A DNA stretch of 64,000 nucleotides from Actinomycetota bacterium. Lineage in GTDB: Bacteria; Actinomycetota; Acidimicrobiia; Acidimicrobiales; Ilumatobacteraceae. Each line of letters begins with the position of its first letter. The stretch's first letter is position 1. The position numbers and the translations under genes are program-made. This document shows positions 44,696-52,926 of this stretch, piece by piece. The stretch spans positions 26,949-90,948 of the forward strand of contig JACQZZ010000010.1 of NCBI GenBank assembly GCA_016213625.1. Reading direction: 5' to 3'. Under the pieces are notes generated by a model that saw only the letters and a list, made by a program, of their open reading frames with translations, made no database searches and had not been told where the DNA came from.

Positions 44696-45281
44696 TGCTC
44701 CCGTTCGCCCCGTGGCCGGACCCATCCCGGTGAAGATCGTCATCGCCGGAGGCTTCGGCGTCGGCAAGACCACGTTCGTGGGAGCGATCTCCGACATCGC
44801 CCCACTCACCACCGAAGCGGCGATGACGTCGTACAGCGAGGGCATCGACGACGTGGGCGACGTGACCACCAAGACCACCACGACGGTGGCCATGGACTTC
44901 GGTCGTGTGGCGGTGGATCAGGCGATCGTGTTGTACCTGTTCGGCACGCCCGGTCAGGACCGGTTCGGGTTCATGTGGAACGACCTCATCCAGGGGGCGC
45001 TGGGCGCGGTGGTGCTCGTCGACAGTCGCCGTATCGAGGACTCGTTCCCGGCACTCGACTACTTCGAGAGTCGCGGCGTGCCGTTCGTGGTGGCGATCAA
45101 CAAGTTCGGCGGGAACATGTTCCACTCGCTGGAGGACGTGCGTGAGGCGCTGTCCATCAACCCGGCGGTGCCGGTCATCACCACCGATGCGCGTGGGCGC
45201 AGCGCGGTGAAGGAGACGGTGCTCAGCCTGCTCGACGTGGTGTTGCACCGGGCGCTCGCCCGTCGCTCCGGCGCCGAGTGA
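44679..45281 (+). CDS. cvnD: CvnD: small Ras-like GTPase
   Basis: A 200-residue GTPase with Walker A GGFGVGKTTF (about 27-36), Thr-rich switch I (TTTTVAMDFG), G3 region GTPGQDRFGFMW and the G4-like NKFGG in place of NKxD, as in the conservon family. It is the effector switch of the module. It overlaps cvnC. The conservon partner gene (P450, cvnE) is not adjacent. Confidence 0.93.
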   Translation: MSVLSDAPVRPVAGPIPVKIVIAGGFGVGKTTFVGAISDIAPLTTEAAMTSYSEGIDDVGDVTTKTTTTVAMDFGRVAVDQAIVLYLFGTPGQDRFGFMWNDLIQGALGAVVLVDSRRIEDSFPALDYFESRGVPFVVAINKFGGNMFHSLEDVREALSINPAVPVITTDARGRSAVKETVLSLLDVVLHRALARRSGAE

Positions 45282-45309
45282 TCAGCGCACCGCGATCACC
45301 AGCACGGAG

Positions 45310-45362
45310 TCACCCCTGCTCGATCACCCTGCTCCATCACCCTGCTCCATCACCCTGCTCCA
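45310..45362. repeat. Four-unit 13-bp minisatellite
   Basis: Units TCACCCTGCTCSA repeat four times: one 14-nt variant at 45310-45323 and three 13-nt copies to 45362. The array ends at the stop codon of the next minus-strand gene and lies between it and cvnD. No function evident. Confidence 0.8.
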
Positions 45363-45629
45363 TCACCACAGCTGGAGTTGCTCCCAGGTGATGGCCACGT
45401 CGCTGACGGACTGCCACGTCAGACGACCGCGGCCACCCGGCCGACGCACCTCCACGCGCTCGGGGCGCAGGCTCCTGGCGCCACCGTTGGCGTCGAAGAT
45501 GGTGATGCTGCCGTCGACGGCGACACCCGACATCTTGCCCGCGTACCAGCGCGCGCTGTCGCCCTTGCGGAAGCGCACGGGTTCTCCGGCGCGTAGGCCC
45601 AGTCGCTGCAGGGTGCTCGTGTCGATCAT
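45363..45629 (-). CDS. Small protein with SH3-like beta domain
   Basis: An 88-residue protein beginning MIDTSTLQRLGLRAGEPVRF, with alternating strands and polar turns (GDSARWYAGKMSGVAVDGSITIFDANGG) and a basic middle, resembling a small beta barrel. It carries W-rich ends (ITWEQLQLW). Its ATG overlaps the stop of a 12-residue uORF. No family recognised. Confidence 0.6.
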   Translation of the reverse strand: MIDTSTLQRLGLRAGEPVRFRKGDSARWYAGKMSGVAVDGSITIFDANGGARSLRPERVEVRRPGGRGRLTWQSVSDVAITWEQLQLW

Positions 45630-45664
45630 GAGCGCCTGGCGGCGGACTCCCTGCGTCGGTCCAT
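45626..45664 (-). CDS. 12-residue leader peptide (uORF)
   Basis: ATG 45664 lies 7 nt after TACCAT (45677-45672) and encodes MDRRRESAARRS; the TGA stop overlaps the downstream ATG (ATGA). The arrangement implies a leaderless transcript whose first cistron is this peptide, used for translational coupling to the 88-residue protein. Could also be chance. Confidence 0.4.
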   Translation of the reverse strand: MDRRRESAARRS

Positions 45665-45803
45665 GCCGGTGATGGTAGGCCGTTGGACACATTCGGGTCG
45701 GGAACGCACCATCGTTGGGTACCATGCACTCAGAGACCAAGTCGCGCGAGATACGGTCTCGAAAAGGCCGGATCCGTTCGGCACGTCAATGAAGGAGAGC
45801 CAG

Positions 45804-45977
45804 ATGACCGAGACCAACGAAGCCGTCATCACCGAAGCGCTGACCGTCATCGACAAGGCGCTGTCGCAGATGATGCGCCGCGAGTTGGTGTCGTCGGGCG
45901 AGATCACCGACGTGCTGCTCGACGTGCGCACCCTGCTCACCATGCCGGTGCGCGAACCCGCCGTCGCCGACGCCTGA
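45804..45977 (+). CDS. 57-residue conserved-looking small protein
   Basis: The product is mostly helical: NEAVITEALTVIDKALSQMM followed by RRELVSSGEITDVLLDVRTLL. A strong site GAAGGAGAG (45791-45799) lies 4 nt before the ATG, supporting expression. It has no known domain. It lies between the conservon block and the lipid genes. Confidence 0.65.
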   Translation: MTETNEAVITEALTVIDKALSQMMRRELVSSGEITDVLLDVRTLLTMPVREPAVADA

Positions 45978-46007
45978 TCCGGCGCCAGCCCACTCGGGCG
46001 ATGCCGC

Positions 46008-47399
46008 TCAGGCGGCCAGCAAGTCCTTGAACGCGCGCTCCAGGCAGCGCCGCAACAACTCGGGGTCGGCCACCGCGTCGGTGTCGATGTTCACGCCCAT
46101 GTCGAGGCTGTGGTTGTAGCTCAGCAACGTGAGGTTGAATGCCACGCCCAGCAGCGGACCCACCGGGTAGTTCTCCAGCAGCTGCGCGCCCGCGAGATAC
46201 AGCGGCATGGGTGCGCCACGCACGTTGCTGGTGGCGAAGTCGACCGTCTGCGCCTGCTGGCGGGCGAGCCGGGTGATGACGCTGGTGGGCAGCGTGGCCG
46301 CCACCGCGGCCAGCGCGTCGACCGAACCGCTGGTACCCGCGTCGCGGGCATCGTGTGCTGCGGACTGGATGCGCTGGAAACGTTCGCCGATGGGCATGTC
46401 GCCCGTGGGCACCAGCATGCGGGCGAGCGAGAACGCATTGGCGCCCGACTGCTCGGTGCGGGTGCTGATCGCCATGCTGCTACGCAGCTCGTCGACGGGA
46501 CTCCCCATGTCGCGGTGGTAGCGACCGGCGGCCTCCGCCGCGGCGGTGAGGAACGCGGTGTTGAGGGTGCCGCCCAGCCGCTTGGCCGCAGCTCTCGTGG
46601 GGCCGAACGGGGCGCGCAGCACTTCCATCCGACGTCGCAACGAGCGAGTGGTCCACAGGGGGGAGCGAGCGGCGTCGGTCTCACCGAGCTGCTGCAGCAC
46701 CCCGCGCACGGTGTCCGCTGCCGATGACCCCGCCGACGGAAGACCGGCGGGATCGGCCAGCAGATCCTTGACCTGCCTGAGGAGCGTGATGGGGATGCGC
46801 AGGCTGCCGTTGAGCAGCTCGTGCAGCAAGTCGGCCTGCACCACCTCGGCGGCTGCCGCGGCCTCGGCGGCGGCCACGAGCTCGGGGTCGAGCGGCGGCG
46901 GTGCCGGTGCGTCGCGCTCGAAGTCGAGGAACTGCAGCGACAGCTGCACGCCGCCCTCGCCGTCGACGATGGTGTGGTGCATCTTCTGCACCAGCGCGCT
47001 CTTGCCGCCGCGCAGGCCGTCGACCACCACGAACTGCCACAGCGGCCGGGTGCGGTCGAATGAATCGGAGGTGAGCAGGCTGGCGTAGTCCAGCAACTGG
47101 CGCATCGTGCCCGGCTTGGGAAGCGACACGTGGCGCACGTGATAGCGGATGTCGAAGTTGGGGTCGTCGACCCACATCGGCGAGGTGAGGTTCACCGGTG
47201 CCGGCTGCACCCGCTGGTGCAGGCGCGGCACGGCGTACACCGCGCGCTCCATTCGCTGCAGCAGCTGCTCGAAGTCGGGCGAGCGATCCAAGAGCGTGAC
47301 GTTGGCGAACGTGGAGCTGAGGTGAGGGTCTTTCTCCAGACGCCACATCAGCCCTTCGGCATCGCTCATCTTCCGGTCGAAATGCGGCAGCTCAGCCAT
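46008..47399 (-). CDS. Wax ester synthase / diacylglycerol acyltransferase (WS/DGAT)
   Basis: A 463-residue membrane-associated acyltransferase making wax esters or triacylglycerol from acyl-CoA. Catalytic HHxxxDG is KMHHTIVDGEGG (about 141), with the N-terminal PLWQFVVVDGL and C-terminal N-rich phrase SNVRGAPMPLYLAGAQLLENYPVGPL typical of the family. The length matches. TACCCT lies 8 nt before the ATG. It shows that storage lipids are made. Confidence 0.92.
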   Translation of the reverse strand: MAELPHFDRKMSDAEGLMWRLEKDPHLSSTFANVTLLDRSPDFEQLLQRMERAVYAVPRLHQRVQPAPVNLTSPMWVDDPNFDIRYHVRHVSLPKPGTMRQLLDYASLLTSDSFDRTRPLWQFVVVDGLRGGKSALVQKMHHTIVDGEGGVQLSLQFLDFERDAPAPPPLDPELVAAAEAAAAAEVVQADLLHELLNGSLRIPITLLRQVKDLLADPAGLPSAGSSAADTVRGVLQQLGETDAARSPLWTTRSLRRRMEVLRAPFGPTRAAAKRLGGTLNTAFLTAAAEAAGRYHRDMGSPVDELRSSMAISTRTEQSGANAFSLARMLVPTGDMPIGERFQRIQSAAHDARDAGTSGSVDALAAVAATLPTSVITRLARQQAQTVDFATSNVRGAPMPLYLAGAQLLENYPVGPLLGVAFNLTLLSYNHSLDMGVNIDTDAVADPELLRRCLERAFKDLLAA

Positions 47400-47425
47400 A
47401 TGGGCAGAGGGTACCCCGTGCGCGG

Positions 47426-47968
47426 TCAGGCGAGTGCGGTGAGGGCGGCGCGAGCCACCTGGCCCAGGGCCAGTCCCACGAGCGCACCGGCCACGACATC
47501 GCTCGGATGGTGAATACGCACGTAGGCGCGGCTGGTGGCCACCACGCCGGCCATGCCGAACCACAGCGGTGCCGATGCCACGCCTCCCCACGTGGTGAGC
47601 ACGGTGGCGGCGAAGAATGCGGCCGAGGCGTGCCCGCTGGGGAAGCTGCTGGTGGAGGGCTTGCGGACGGGGAAGCGAGGATCGCCGGTCTCGGTGGGGC
47701 GTGTGCGGCGGAAGAGCCGCTTGACCCCCTGGTTGACGATGAGACTCTCGGCACCGATGAGCGCGGAGAACACGAACGCCTGACCGGCGTGCACCTCGCT
47801 GGTGAGCCCCCGCGCCGCGCCCACGATGTGCCAGATGAGGCTGAAGTCGCCCAGCTCGCTGGCGGTGACCATGATCTTGTCGGTGATGGGATTGCCCCTG
47901 AGCCGCTCGAGCTGCTGATCGGCCCACGTGTCGAACGACTGGACGGTGGGGCTCTCGAGCACGTTCAC
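47426..47968 (-). CDS. PAP2-family phosphatase
   Basis: A 180-residue membrane phosphatase with the three PAP2 motifs KRLFRRTRP, SFPSGHASA and SRAYVRIHHPSD, and four or so helices. It could dephosphorylate phosphatidate or undecaprenyl pyrophosphate; next to WS/DGAT, phosphatidate is attractive. GTG overlaps the stop of the RecB-like gene (GTGA). Confidence 0.88.
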   Translation of the reverse strand: MNVLESPTVQSFDTWADQQLERLRGNPITDKIMVTASELGDFSLIWHIVGAARGLTSEVHAGQAFVFSALIGAESLIVNQGVKRLFRRTRPTETGDPRFPVRKPSTSSFPSGHASAAFFAATVLTTWGGVASAPLWFGMAGVVATSRAYVRIHHPSDVVAGALVGLALGQVARAALTALA

Positions 47969-48786
47969 GCGGCTGCCGCCGGGCCGAACCGCACCGGCAC
48001 CTCGGTGGCGGCGAGCTCGGGGTTGCCACCGAACGCGGGGCACCACGGCTGGAACGAGCACGAGTTGCACAGCGCGCCCTGCTTGGGCTTGAAGTCGCCC
48101 GTGACGCACGCCTTCTCGACGGCCTTCCACACCGCCGTGGTACGGGTGGTGAGGAACTTCACCGACTGCGCGGACGGTGTGGCTGTGATGACCTCGCCGC
48201 TGCGCAGGTACATCAGGCGGATGGCGGCCGGGCGCCGGCCCAGCACCTCTTGGCAGAGGAACGAGTAGAAGTGCACGCCGGCCAGACGGCTCTGCTCGTA
48301 GTTGGCACCGGGAGAGCGGCCGGTCTTGTAGTCGGTGACGACCAATTGCCCCTCGGCATCCAGCTCCAGGCGATCGATGATGCCGCGCAGTGCCAGCGAG
48401 CCCACCTGCGCCTCGAGCCGCAGTTCGAGCCCGATGTCGCGCACGGCGGTGGGGTCCTCCATGGCGAAGTACTTCTCCATCAGCGTCCACGCGTCGGCGA
48501 AGAACGCATCAGCGGCGGTGTCGTCGAGCCCCAACCCGGTGAAATCGGGATCGGTGCGGTACTCGGCCACGGCCTGCTGGAAGTCGACCGTGGCCGAAGC
48601 GGTGGTGCGCTCGGCGTTCGGCCGCATGAACAGCAGCTCGAGCGCGCGGTGCACCAGCGACCCCTTGGTGGCGTGGGGGCTGGGCGGCTCGGGCAGCTTC
48701 TGGATACTGGCGAAGCGGAACGCCATGGGACACGACAGAAAGGCCTCCACCCGGCTGGGCGACAAGCTGGTGGGAACCTCGTACAT
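47965..48786 (-). CDS. RecB-like PD-(D/E)xK nuclease with Fe-S cysteines
   Basis: A 273-residue nuclease of the RecB/Cas4-like family. It has SLSPSRVEAFLSCPMAFRF, the His in GSLVHRALE, the active-site run GIIDRLE...VVTDYKTG (about 135-153) and Cys near 20 plus CNSC-x5-C (about 237-246), the four cysteines of an Fe-S cluster. ATG 48786 follows TACAGT by 7 nt. No Cas or AddA gene is adjacent. Confidence 0.87.
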   Translation of the reverse strand: MYEVPTSLSPSRVEAFLSCPMAFRFASIQKLPEPPSPHATKGSLVHRALELLFMRPNAERTTASATVDFQQAVAEYRTDPDFTGLGLDDTAADAFFADAWTLMEKYFAMEDPTAVRDIGLELRLEAQVGSLALRGIIDRLELDAEGQLVVTDYKTGRSPGANYEQSRLAGVHFYSFLCQEVLGRRPAAIRLMYLRSGEVITATPSAQSVKFLTTRTTAVWKAVEKACVTGDFKPKQGALCNSCSFQPWCPAFGGNPELAATEVPVRFGPAAAA

Positions 48787-48825
48787 GCGCCTCACTGTAG
48801 AGAACGGGTGCGCGCCAGTAGCGCC

Positions 48826-48869
48826 GCACGCGAACTTACGTTCCGACGTCGGAACTCAAGTTCGCGTGC
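48826..48869. repeat. 44-bp palindrome (copy 2 of the dispersed element)
   Basis: Arms 48826-48847 and 48848-48869 pair in 20 of 22 positions. The core GTTCCGACGTCGGAAC and outer GCACGCGAACT/AGTTCGCGTGC are the same as at 10365-10408; only the three bases between core and arm differ on each side. It overlaps the end of the hydrolase gene, including its stop codon. Confidence 0.85.
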
Positions 48870-49710
48870 AGTACTCGGCGATGAGGTCGGCCACCAGGAG
48901 CGGACGCACCATCGGGCCGAAGTGGTCGAGCTGCTCGATCTGCAGATACGTGCCGTGGGGGAGGCGCTCGGCCACGCCGGCGGCCACCTTCGACGGCTGC
49001 ATCTCGTCGATGCGGCCGGCCACCACCAGCACCTCGGTCTGGATGTCGGGCAACACCTCCCACGTGTCGTGGAGGTGTCCGGTGGCGAACGTGGCGGCCT
49101 CGGTGTCGGGCCGGCACTTCAGGTGCACGCCGTCGTCGTCGGGGGCGAAGCCGTGAACCACGTAGGCGCGCAGGGCCTCCGGCGTGAACCCCATCAGCGG
49201 CGGCTTGGCGGCGAAGTTGTCGATCGCGGCTTGGTGCGACGGGAACGTGGCTCGTCGCCGTCGGGCACCGATGACCATCGGGCTCTGCTCGGGATCGTTG
49301 CCGCCCTCGTCAGCAGGACGGATGCCGCCAGGAGGGAACACGATGGGTTCGAACAGCACCAGTCGGCGGAAGAGCTGCGGCTGGCGGTGGGCGGCCATCA
49401 GCAGGCACGCACCGCCCATCGAGTGGCCGAAGGCGTCGACGGGGCCGCCGTGCTGTTGCACCATCCAGGTGGCCATCGCCTCGGCGTCGTCGCCGTAACG
49501 CTGCCAGTCGACCGGTTGGTCGGGATGGTCGGTGTCGCCGTGGCCGCGATAATCGAACGCGGTGCTGTGGAACCGGTCGGCGAGTGCGTGAGCGAGCGGC
49601 TCGTAGCAATGGCCGTGGAAACCCGTCGCATGGGAGATGAGCAGTGGCCGACCCGAGCCGCCCAGGTCGTGGACGGCGATCTGCACGCCGTTGGTGGACG
49701 CAACGGTCAC
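48856..49710 (-). CDS. Alpha/beta hydrolase
   Basis: A 284-residue hydrolase with oxyanion region LLISHATGFHG, the nucleophile motif AFGHSMGGACLL (Ser about 96), YRGHGDTDHP and the C-terminal QLDHFGPMV His. An esterase or epoxide-hydrolase-like enzyme; substrate unknown. GTG overlaps the LapA gene stop (GTGA). The 3' end lies within the dispersed palindrome. Confidence 0.85.
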   Translation of the reverse strand: MTVASTNGVQIAVHDLGGSGRPLLISHATGFHGHCYEPLAHALADRFHSTAFDYRGHGDTDHPDQPVDWQRYGDDAEAMATWMVQQHGGPVDAFGHSMGGACLLMAAHRQPQLFRRLVLFEPIVFPPGGIRPADEGGNDPEQSPMVIGARRRRATFPSHQAAIDNFAAKPPLMGFTPEALRAYVVHGFAPDDDGVHLKCRPDTEAATFATGHLHDTWEVLPDIQTEVLVVAGRIDEMQPSKVAAGVAERLPHGTYLQIEQLDHFGPMVRPLLVADLIAEYCTRT

Positions 49711-50024
49711 GGCTCGGTCTCCTCGGACTGCTGGGGGATCTCGTTCTGCCTGCGTCGGCGCATGCCCCAGATGACGAGCCGGTCGAGGAGCACCCCCAGC
49801 ACGAGGGCGATGAAGATGCTCCACCGCACCGTGGTGTCCCAGTTGAAGAACACGAACTTGATCTGCGTGTCGTGGTCGTTGGCGATGATGAACACCCCGA
49901 TGACGATCGCCAGGACGATCGCGCCCACGAGTTTCGGGCTCGGCCCGCTGGTGCCGCCGGCGGTGGGGTGATGGTGCTCGCCCTTCTTGCCGCCGGTGGG
50001 AAGGTCCTCGTGTCGGAAGCTCAT
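49707..50024 (-). CDS. LapA/DUF1049 membrane protein
   Basis: 105 residues with two membrane segments (LVGAIVLAIVIGVFIIAN and WSIFIALVLGVLLDRLVIWGM), the DUF1049/LapA arrangement, a His/Gly-rich N-terminus (GGKKGEHHHPTAGG) and basic RRRRQ after the second helix. Middle gene of a minus-strand operon: acyl-CoA dehydrogenase, LapA, hydrolase. Confidence 0.82.
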   Translation of the reverse strand: MSFRHEDLPTGGKKGEHHHPTAGGTSGPSPKLVGAIVLAIVIGVFIIANDHDTQIKFVFFNWDTTVRWSIFIALVLGVLLDRLVIWGMRRRRQNEIPQQSEETEP

Positions 50025-50028
50025 GTGA

Positions 50029-51144
50029 TCAGCCCTTCGGTTCGCGAGGCAGTCCCAGGAGACGCTCGCCGATGATGTTGCGTTGCACCTGGCTCGTGCC
50101 GCCGGCGATCCGTCCGCCGGGCGCGGCGAGCATGCCGAAGGCGTCGGGGCCGTCGAGCATGGCGTCGGGACCCGACAGATCGGCGCGCAACATGGAGGTG
50201 TCGAACATCATCTCGGTGATGCCGAGCTTCATCAGGCTCGCCGCGGTCGAGGCGATGGGGCCCTGGCGTTGCGCCATTGCCTTGTAGGCCTGCCCCTTCG
50301 AGATCAGCTGCGTGAGACGCTGGCGCTCCACGGCCGACAGGTCGCGTCCTTCGGCGAGCTTCGCCATGCTCTCCAGCCGGCGTTCGAGACCGATGACGCT
50401 GGTGCCGATGTGGCCGCGTTCACTGGTGAGCACGGCCATGCCCACACCCCATCCACCATGAAGTGGTCCGAGGAGGTGGTCGGGCGGAAGCTCCACGTCG
50501 GTGAAGAACACTTCGTCGAACTCGGCCTCACCGGTCATCTGCTTGAGCGGGCGCACTTCCACGCCCGGCAGATCCATGGGGAACAGGAAGAACGAGATGC
50601 CCTCGTGCTTGGGTGTGTCGGGGTTGGTGCGGGCCATGAGGATGCCCCAGTTGCTGTAGCGGCCTCCGCTGCACCACACCTTCTGGCCGTTGATGATGTA
50701 CCGGTCGCCATCGCGGTCGGCCTTGGTGGAGAGTCCGCCGAGGTCGCTGCCCGCGCCCGGCTCGCTGAACAGCTGGCACCACACGTGCTCGGTGCTGAGC
50801 GTGCGCGGCAGGTGCTGCTCCTTCTGCTCGGGCGTGCCGAACTTCATGAGCGCGCCGCCGGTGAGCACGAGGCCCACCATGTTGAACACGCTCGGCACGC
50901 CCGCGACGGCGCACTCGAACTGCCAGGCCGCGTTGTGAGCGGGTGTGAGGCCGCGGCCGCCGTACTCGGTGGGCCAGTGGATGCCGGCGAACCCTGCCTC
51001 GTGGACGCGTCGATGCCAGGCCAGGCCGTCCTCCACCAGATCGGGTGGGCAGATGGCGCCGTAGTCACGCGGCGCGTGGGCACGATTGGCGGCGAGCCAT
51101 TCGTTCGCCTGTGCCTGGAAGTCGTCGACGCTGATCTCGGTCAT
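50029..51144 (-). CDS. Acyl-CoA dehydrogenase
   Basis: A 371-residue FAD enzyme that oxidises acyl-CoA at C2-C3. Segments WCQLFSEPGAGSDLGGL, FLFPMDLPGVEVRPL and the C-terminal GRIAGGTSQVQRNIIGERLL are typical. The final motif reads GGTSQ where a Glu is often present, so it may belong to a heteromeric FadE type. TACGTT lies 8 nt before the ATG. Confidence 0.9.
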   Translation of the reverse strand: MTEISVDDFQAQANEWLAANRAHAPRDYGAICPPDLVEDGLAWHRRVHEAGFAGIHWPTEYGGRGLTPAHNAAWQFECAVAGVPSVFNMVGLVLTGGALMKFGTPEQKEQHLPRTLSTEHVWCQLFSEPGAGSDLGGLSTKADRDGDRYIINGQKVWCSGGRYSNWGILMARTNPDTPKHEGISFFLFPMDLPGVEVRPLKQMTGEAEFDEVFFTDVELPPDHLLGPLHGGWGVGMAVLTSERGHIGTSVIGLERRLESMAKLAEGRDLSAVERQRLTQLISKGQAYKAMAQRQGPIASTAASLMKLGITEMMFDTSMLRADLSGPDAMLDGPDAFGMLAAPGGRIAGGTSQVQRNIIGERLLGLPREPKG

Positions 51145-51172
51145 CGACGACGAACGTAGCCGTGCGGCCCGG

Positions 51173-52066
51173 TCACTTGAAGAAGGGGAGGAACAACGCG
51201 GTCTCCTCCGCGAGGTTGTTCGGCACGGCGTAGCCGGACTGGTCGGTGATGGTGTCCCAGTTGTCGCGCACGTCCTCGAGCTGCAACGCGGCGTTGTGGT
51301 AGCCCTGCGTTTCGGCGATGAACACGTGGGCGATGCGGCCGCCACCGACGCTGAACGTCTGGCCGCTCACCGGGCACTCGTCGTGCGCGAGGAACGCCAC
51401 CAGCGGCGACACCAGGCCCGGATCCAACTTCTCGCCGAGGCCACCCATCAGGTTCTCGGTCATGCGTGTGAGCGCGAGCGGGGCGATGGCGTTGGCCTTG
51501 ATGTTGTACTTGGCGCCTTCGACGGCGAGCACGCGAGTGAACCCGACGAGGCCCATCTTCGCCGCGCCGTAGTTGGTCTGGCCGAAGTTGCCGAAGATGC
51601 CGGCAGCCGACGACGTGGAGACGATGCGACCGTATCCCTGCTCCTTCATGATCGCCCATGCGGGACGGGTGACGTTGAACGCACCCTTCAGGTGGACGTC
51701 GATGACGGGGTCGAGCAGTTCGGGCTCCATGTTGCCGAACGCCTTGTCGCGCAGGATGCCGGCGTTGTTGACGACAACGTCGACCTTGCCGAACGCGTCG
51801 ACCGCGGTCTGCACGATGGCCTTGCCGCCCTCGGGGGTGGCCACCGAGTTGGTGTCGGCGACGGCCTCGCCACCGAGGGCCTTGATCTCGTCGACGACGC
51901 GCTCGGCGGCGCCCTTGTCGCTGCCGCTGCCGTCGACCGCACCACCGAGGTCGTTGATGACGAGCAGCGCACCGCGCGACGCCATGAGCAGCGCGTGCTG
52001 CCGGCCCAGGCCACCGCCTGCGCCCGTGATGATGACTACCTTGCCGTCGTAACCGAGTTCGCTCAT
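51173..52066 (-). CDS. Short-chain dehydrogenase/reductase (hydroxyacyl-CoA type)
   Basis: A 297-residue SDR similar to the 3-hydroxyacyl-CoA dehydrogenase unit of peroxisomal-type multifunctional enzymes: IITGAGGGLGRQHALLMA, NNAGILRDKAF, STSSAAG, the catalytic NYGAAKMG (Tyr about 163). The N-terminal NDLGG/VDGSGSD insertion is characteristic. TAACTT lies 7 nt before the ATG. Confidence 0.9.
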   Translation of the reverse strand: MSELGYDGKVVIITGAGGGLGRQHALLMASRGALLVINDLGGAVDGSGSDKGAAERVVDEIKALGGEAVADTNSVATPEGGKAIVQTAVDAFGKVDVVVNNAGILRDKAFGNMEPELLDPVIDVHLKGAFNVTRPAWAIMKEQGYGRIVSTSSAAGIFGNFGQTNYGAAKMGLVGFTRVLAVEGAKYNIKANAIAPLALTRMTENLMGGLGEKLDPGLVSPLVAFLAHDECPVSGQTFSVGGGRIAHVFIAETQGYHNAALQLEDVRDNWDTITDQSGYAVPNNLAEETALFLPFFK

Positions 52067-52148
52067 ACGGCCGAAGTTACCGGCCGGTCACGTGGCCGGC
52101 GAAACCGACGATTCGCTCCCTCGCGCCCCACCCGCGCCTCACCTCAAC

Positions 52149-52201
52149 CGTTCTGGTCAGCGCCAGAACCGCCCTGTCACGTTCTGGCGCTGACCAGAAC
52201 G
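52149..52201. repeat. Intergenic palindrome with self-complementary arms
   Basis: Arms 52149-52169 and 52181-52201 are perfect 21-bp complements around an 11-nt loop. Each arm itself contains GTTCTGG and CCAGAAC, so it can fold alone: one large hairpin or two small ones. No T-run. It lies between the divergent SDR and GNAT genes. Confidence 0.8.
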
Positions 52202-52252
52202 ACTCCGGCGGCGCGCGGGAACAGTTGGCGACGTGCTGGGGTTGGGTGCGGC

Positions 52253-52801
52253 ATGACCGTCACGCGCCCACCGTTCGGCCACCCTTCGGTCGTGGTGCGC
52301 CCGTTGACGGCCGACGACGTCGCCCGTGTGCAGGCGACCGAGGCCTCGGCCGGCGAGCTGTTCCGCTCGATCGACGAGCCACGGATCGCGCAGTGCGCCG
52401 ACAACCCGCCGTACCCGGCCGACGACCTCGTCGCGGCCGGTGACGAGGGACGCGCGTGGGTGGCGGTCGATGGTGGTGTGGTCGTCGGGTTCGCGGTGGC
52501 GACGCTGGTCGACGGTGAAGGTCACCTCGACGAGGTCGCCGTCGCGCCCTTCGCCGGCCGCCGTGGTGTGGGCCGGATACTCGTCGAACAGGTGGAGGCG
52601 TGGACCGCGGCGCGAGGACTGCCGTCGGTCACGCTCACGACCTTCCGCGACGTGCCCTGGAACGCGCCGTACTACGAACGCCTCGGCTATCGGGTCGTCG
52701 ACGAGCTGTCACCGGCGCTGAGGGCTCTGGTCGACGAACAGGCCACCTGGGGCCTCGACCCCACCCTGCGAGTCGTCATGCGCCGCGAGATTGGCTCCTG
52801 A
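52253..52801 (+). CDS. GNAT-family N-acetyltransferase
   Basis: A 182-residue acyl-CoA-dependent acetyltransferase: DEVAVAPFAGRRGVGRILVEQVEAW is the acetyl-CoA loop (motif A), then APYYERLGYRVV. Substrate unknown. Length and start fit the family. It ends against a convergent synthetase with a hairpin between. Confidence 0.82.
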   Translation: MTVTRPPFGHPSVVVRPLTADDVARVQATEASAGELFRSIDEPRIAQCADNPPYPADDLVAAGDEGRAWVAVDGGVVVGFAVATLVDGEGHLDEVAVAPFAGRRGVGRILVEQVEAWTAARGLPSVTLTTFRDVPWNAPYYERLGYRVVDELSPALRALVDEQATWGLDPTLRVVMRREIGS

Positions 52802-52822
52802 CCTCCCCGACAGCCGAGCGAA

Positions 52823-52885
52823 CTGGGGCGAACTCGTCTCGGATGCCGGGACTGTCTCGGATGCCGAGACGATTCAGCCCCAGAA
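52823..52885. terminator. Imperfect palindrome between convergent genes
   Basis: CTGGGGC/GCCCCAG outer and CGTCTCGG/CCGAGACG inner pairs frame two direct GTCTCGGATGCCG copies. It may terminate both the GNAT and the synthetase genes. A third CAGCCCCAG lies at 52903. Confidence 0.4.
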
Positions 52886-52926
52886 GGCGCTTTGGAACGG
52901 ATCAGCCCCAGAAACCTGCGGGCCGC

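Noticed and set aside
47965..48786. Cas4 of a CRISPR system
   Set aside because: The Fe-S RecB-like nuclease resembles Cas4, but no other cas gene or array exists in the window and its neighbours are PAP2 and a hydrolase.
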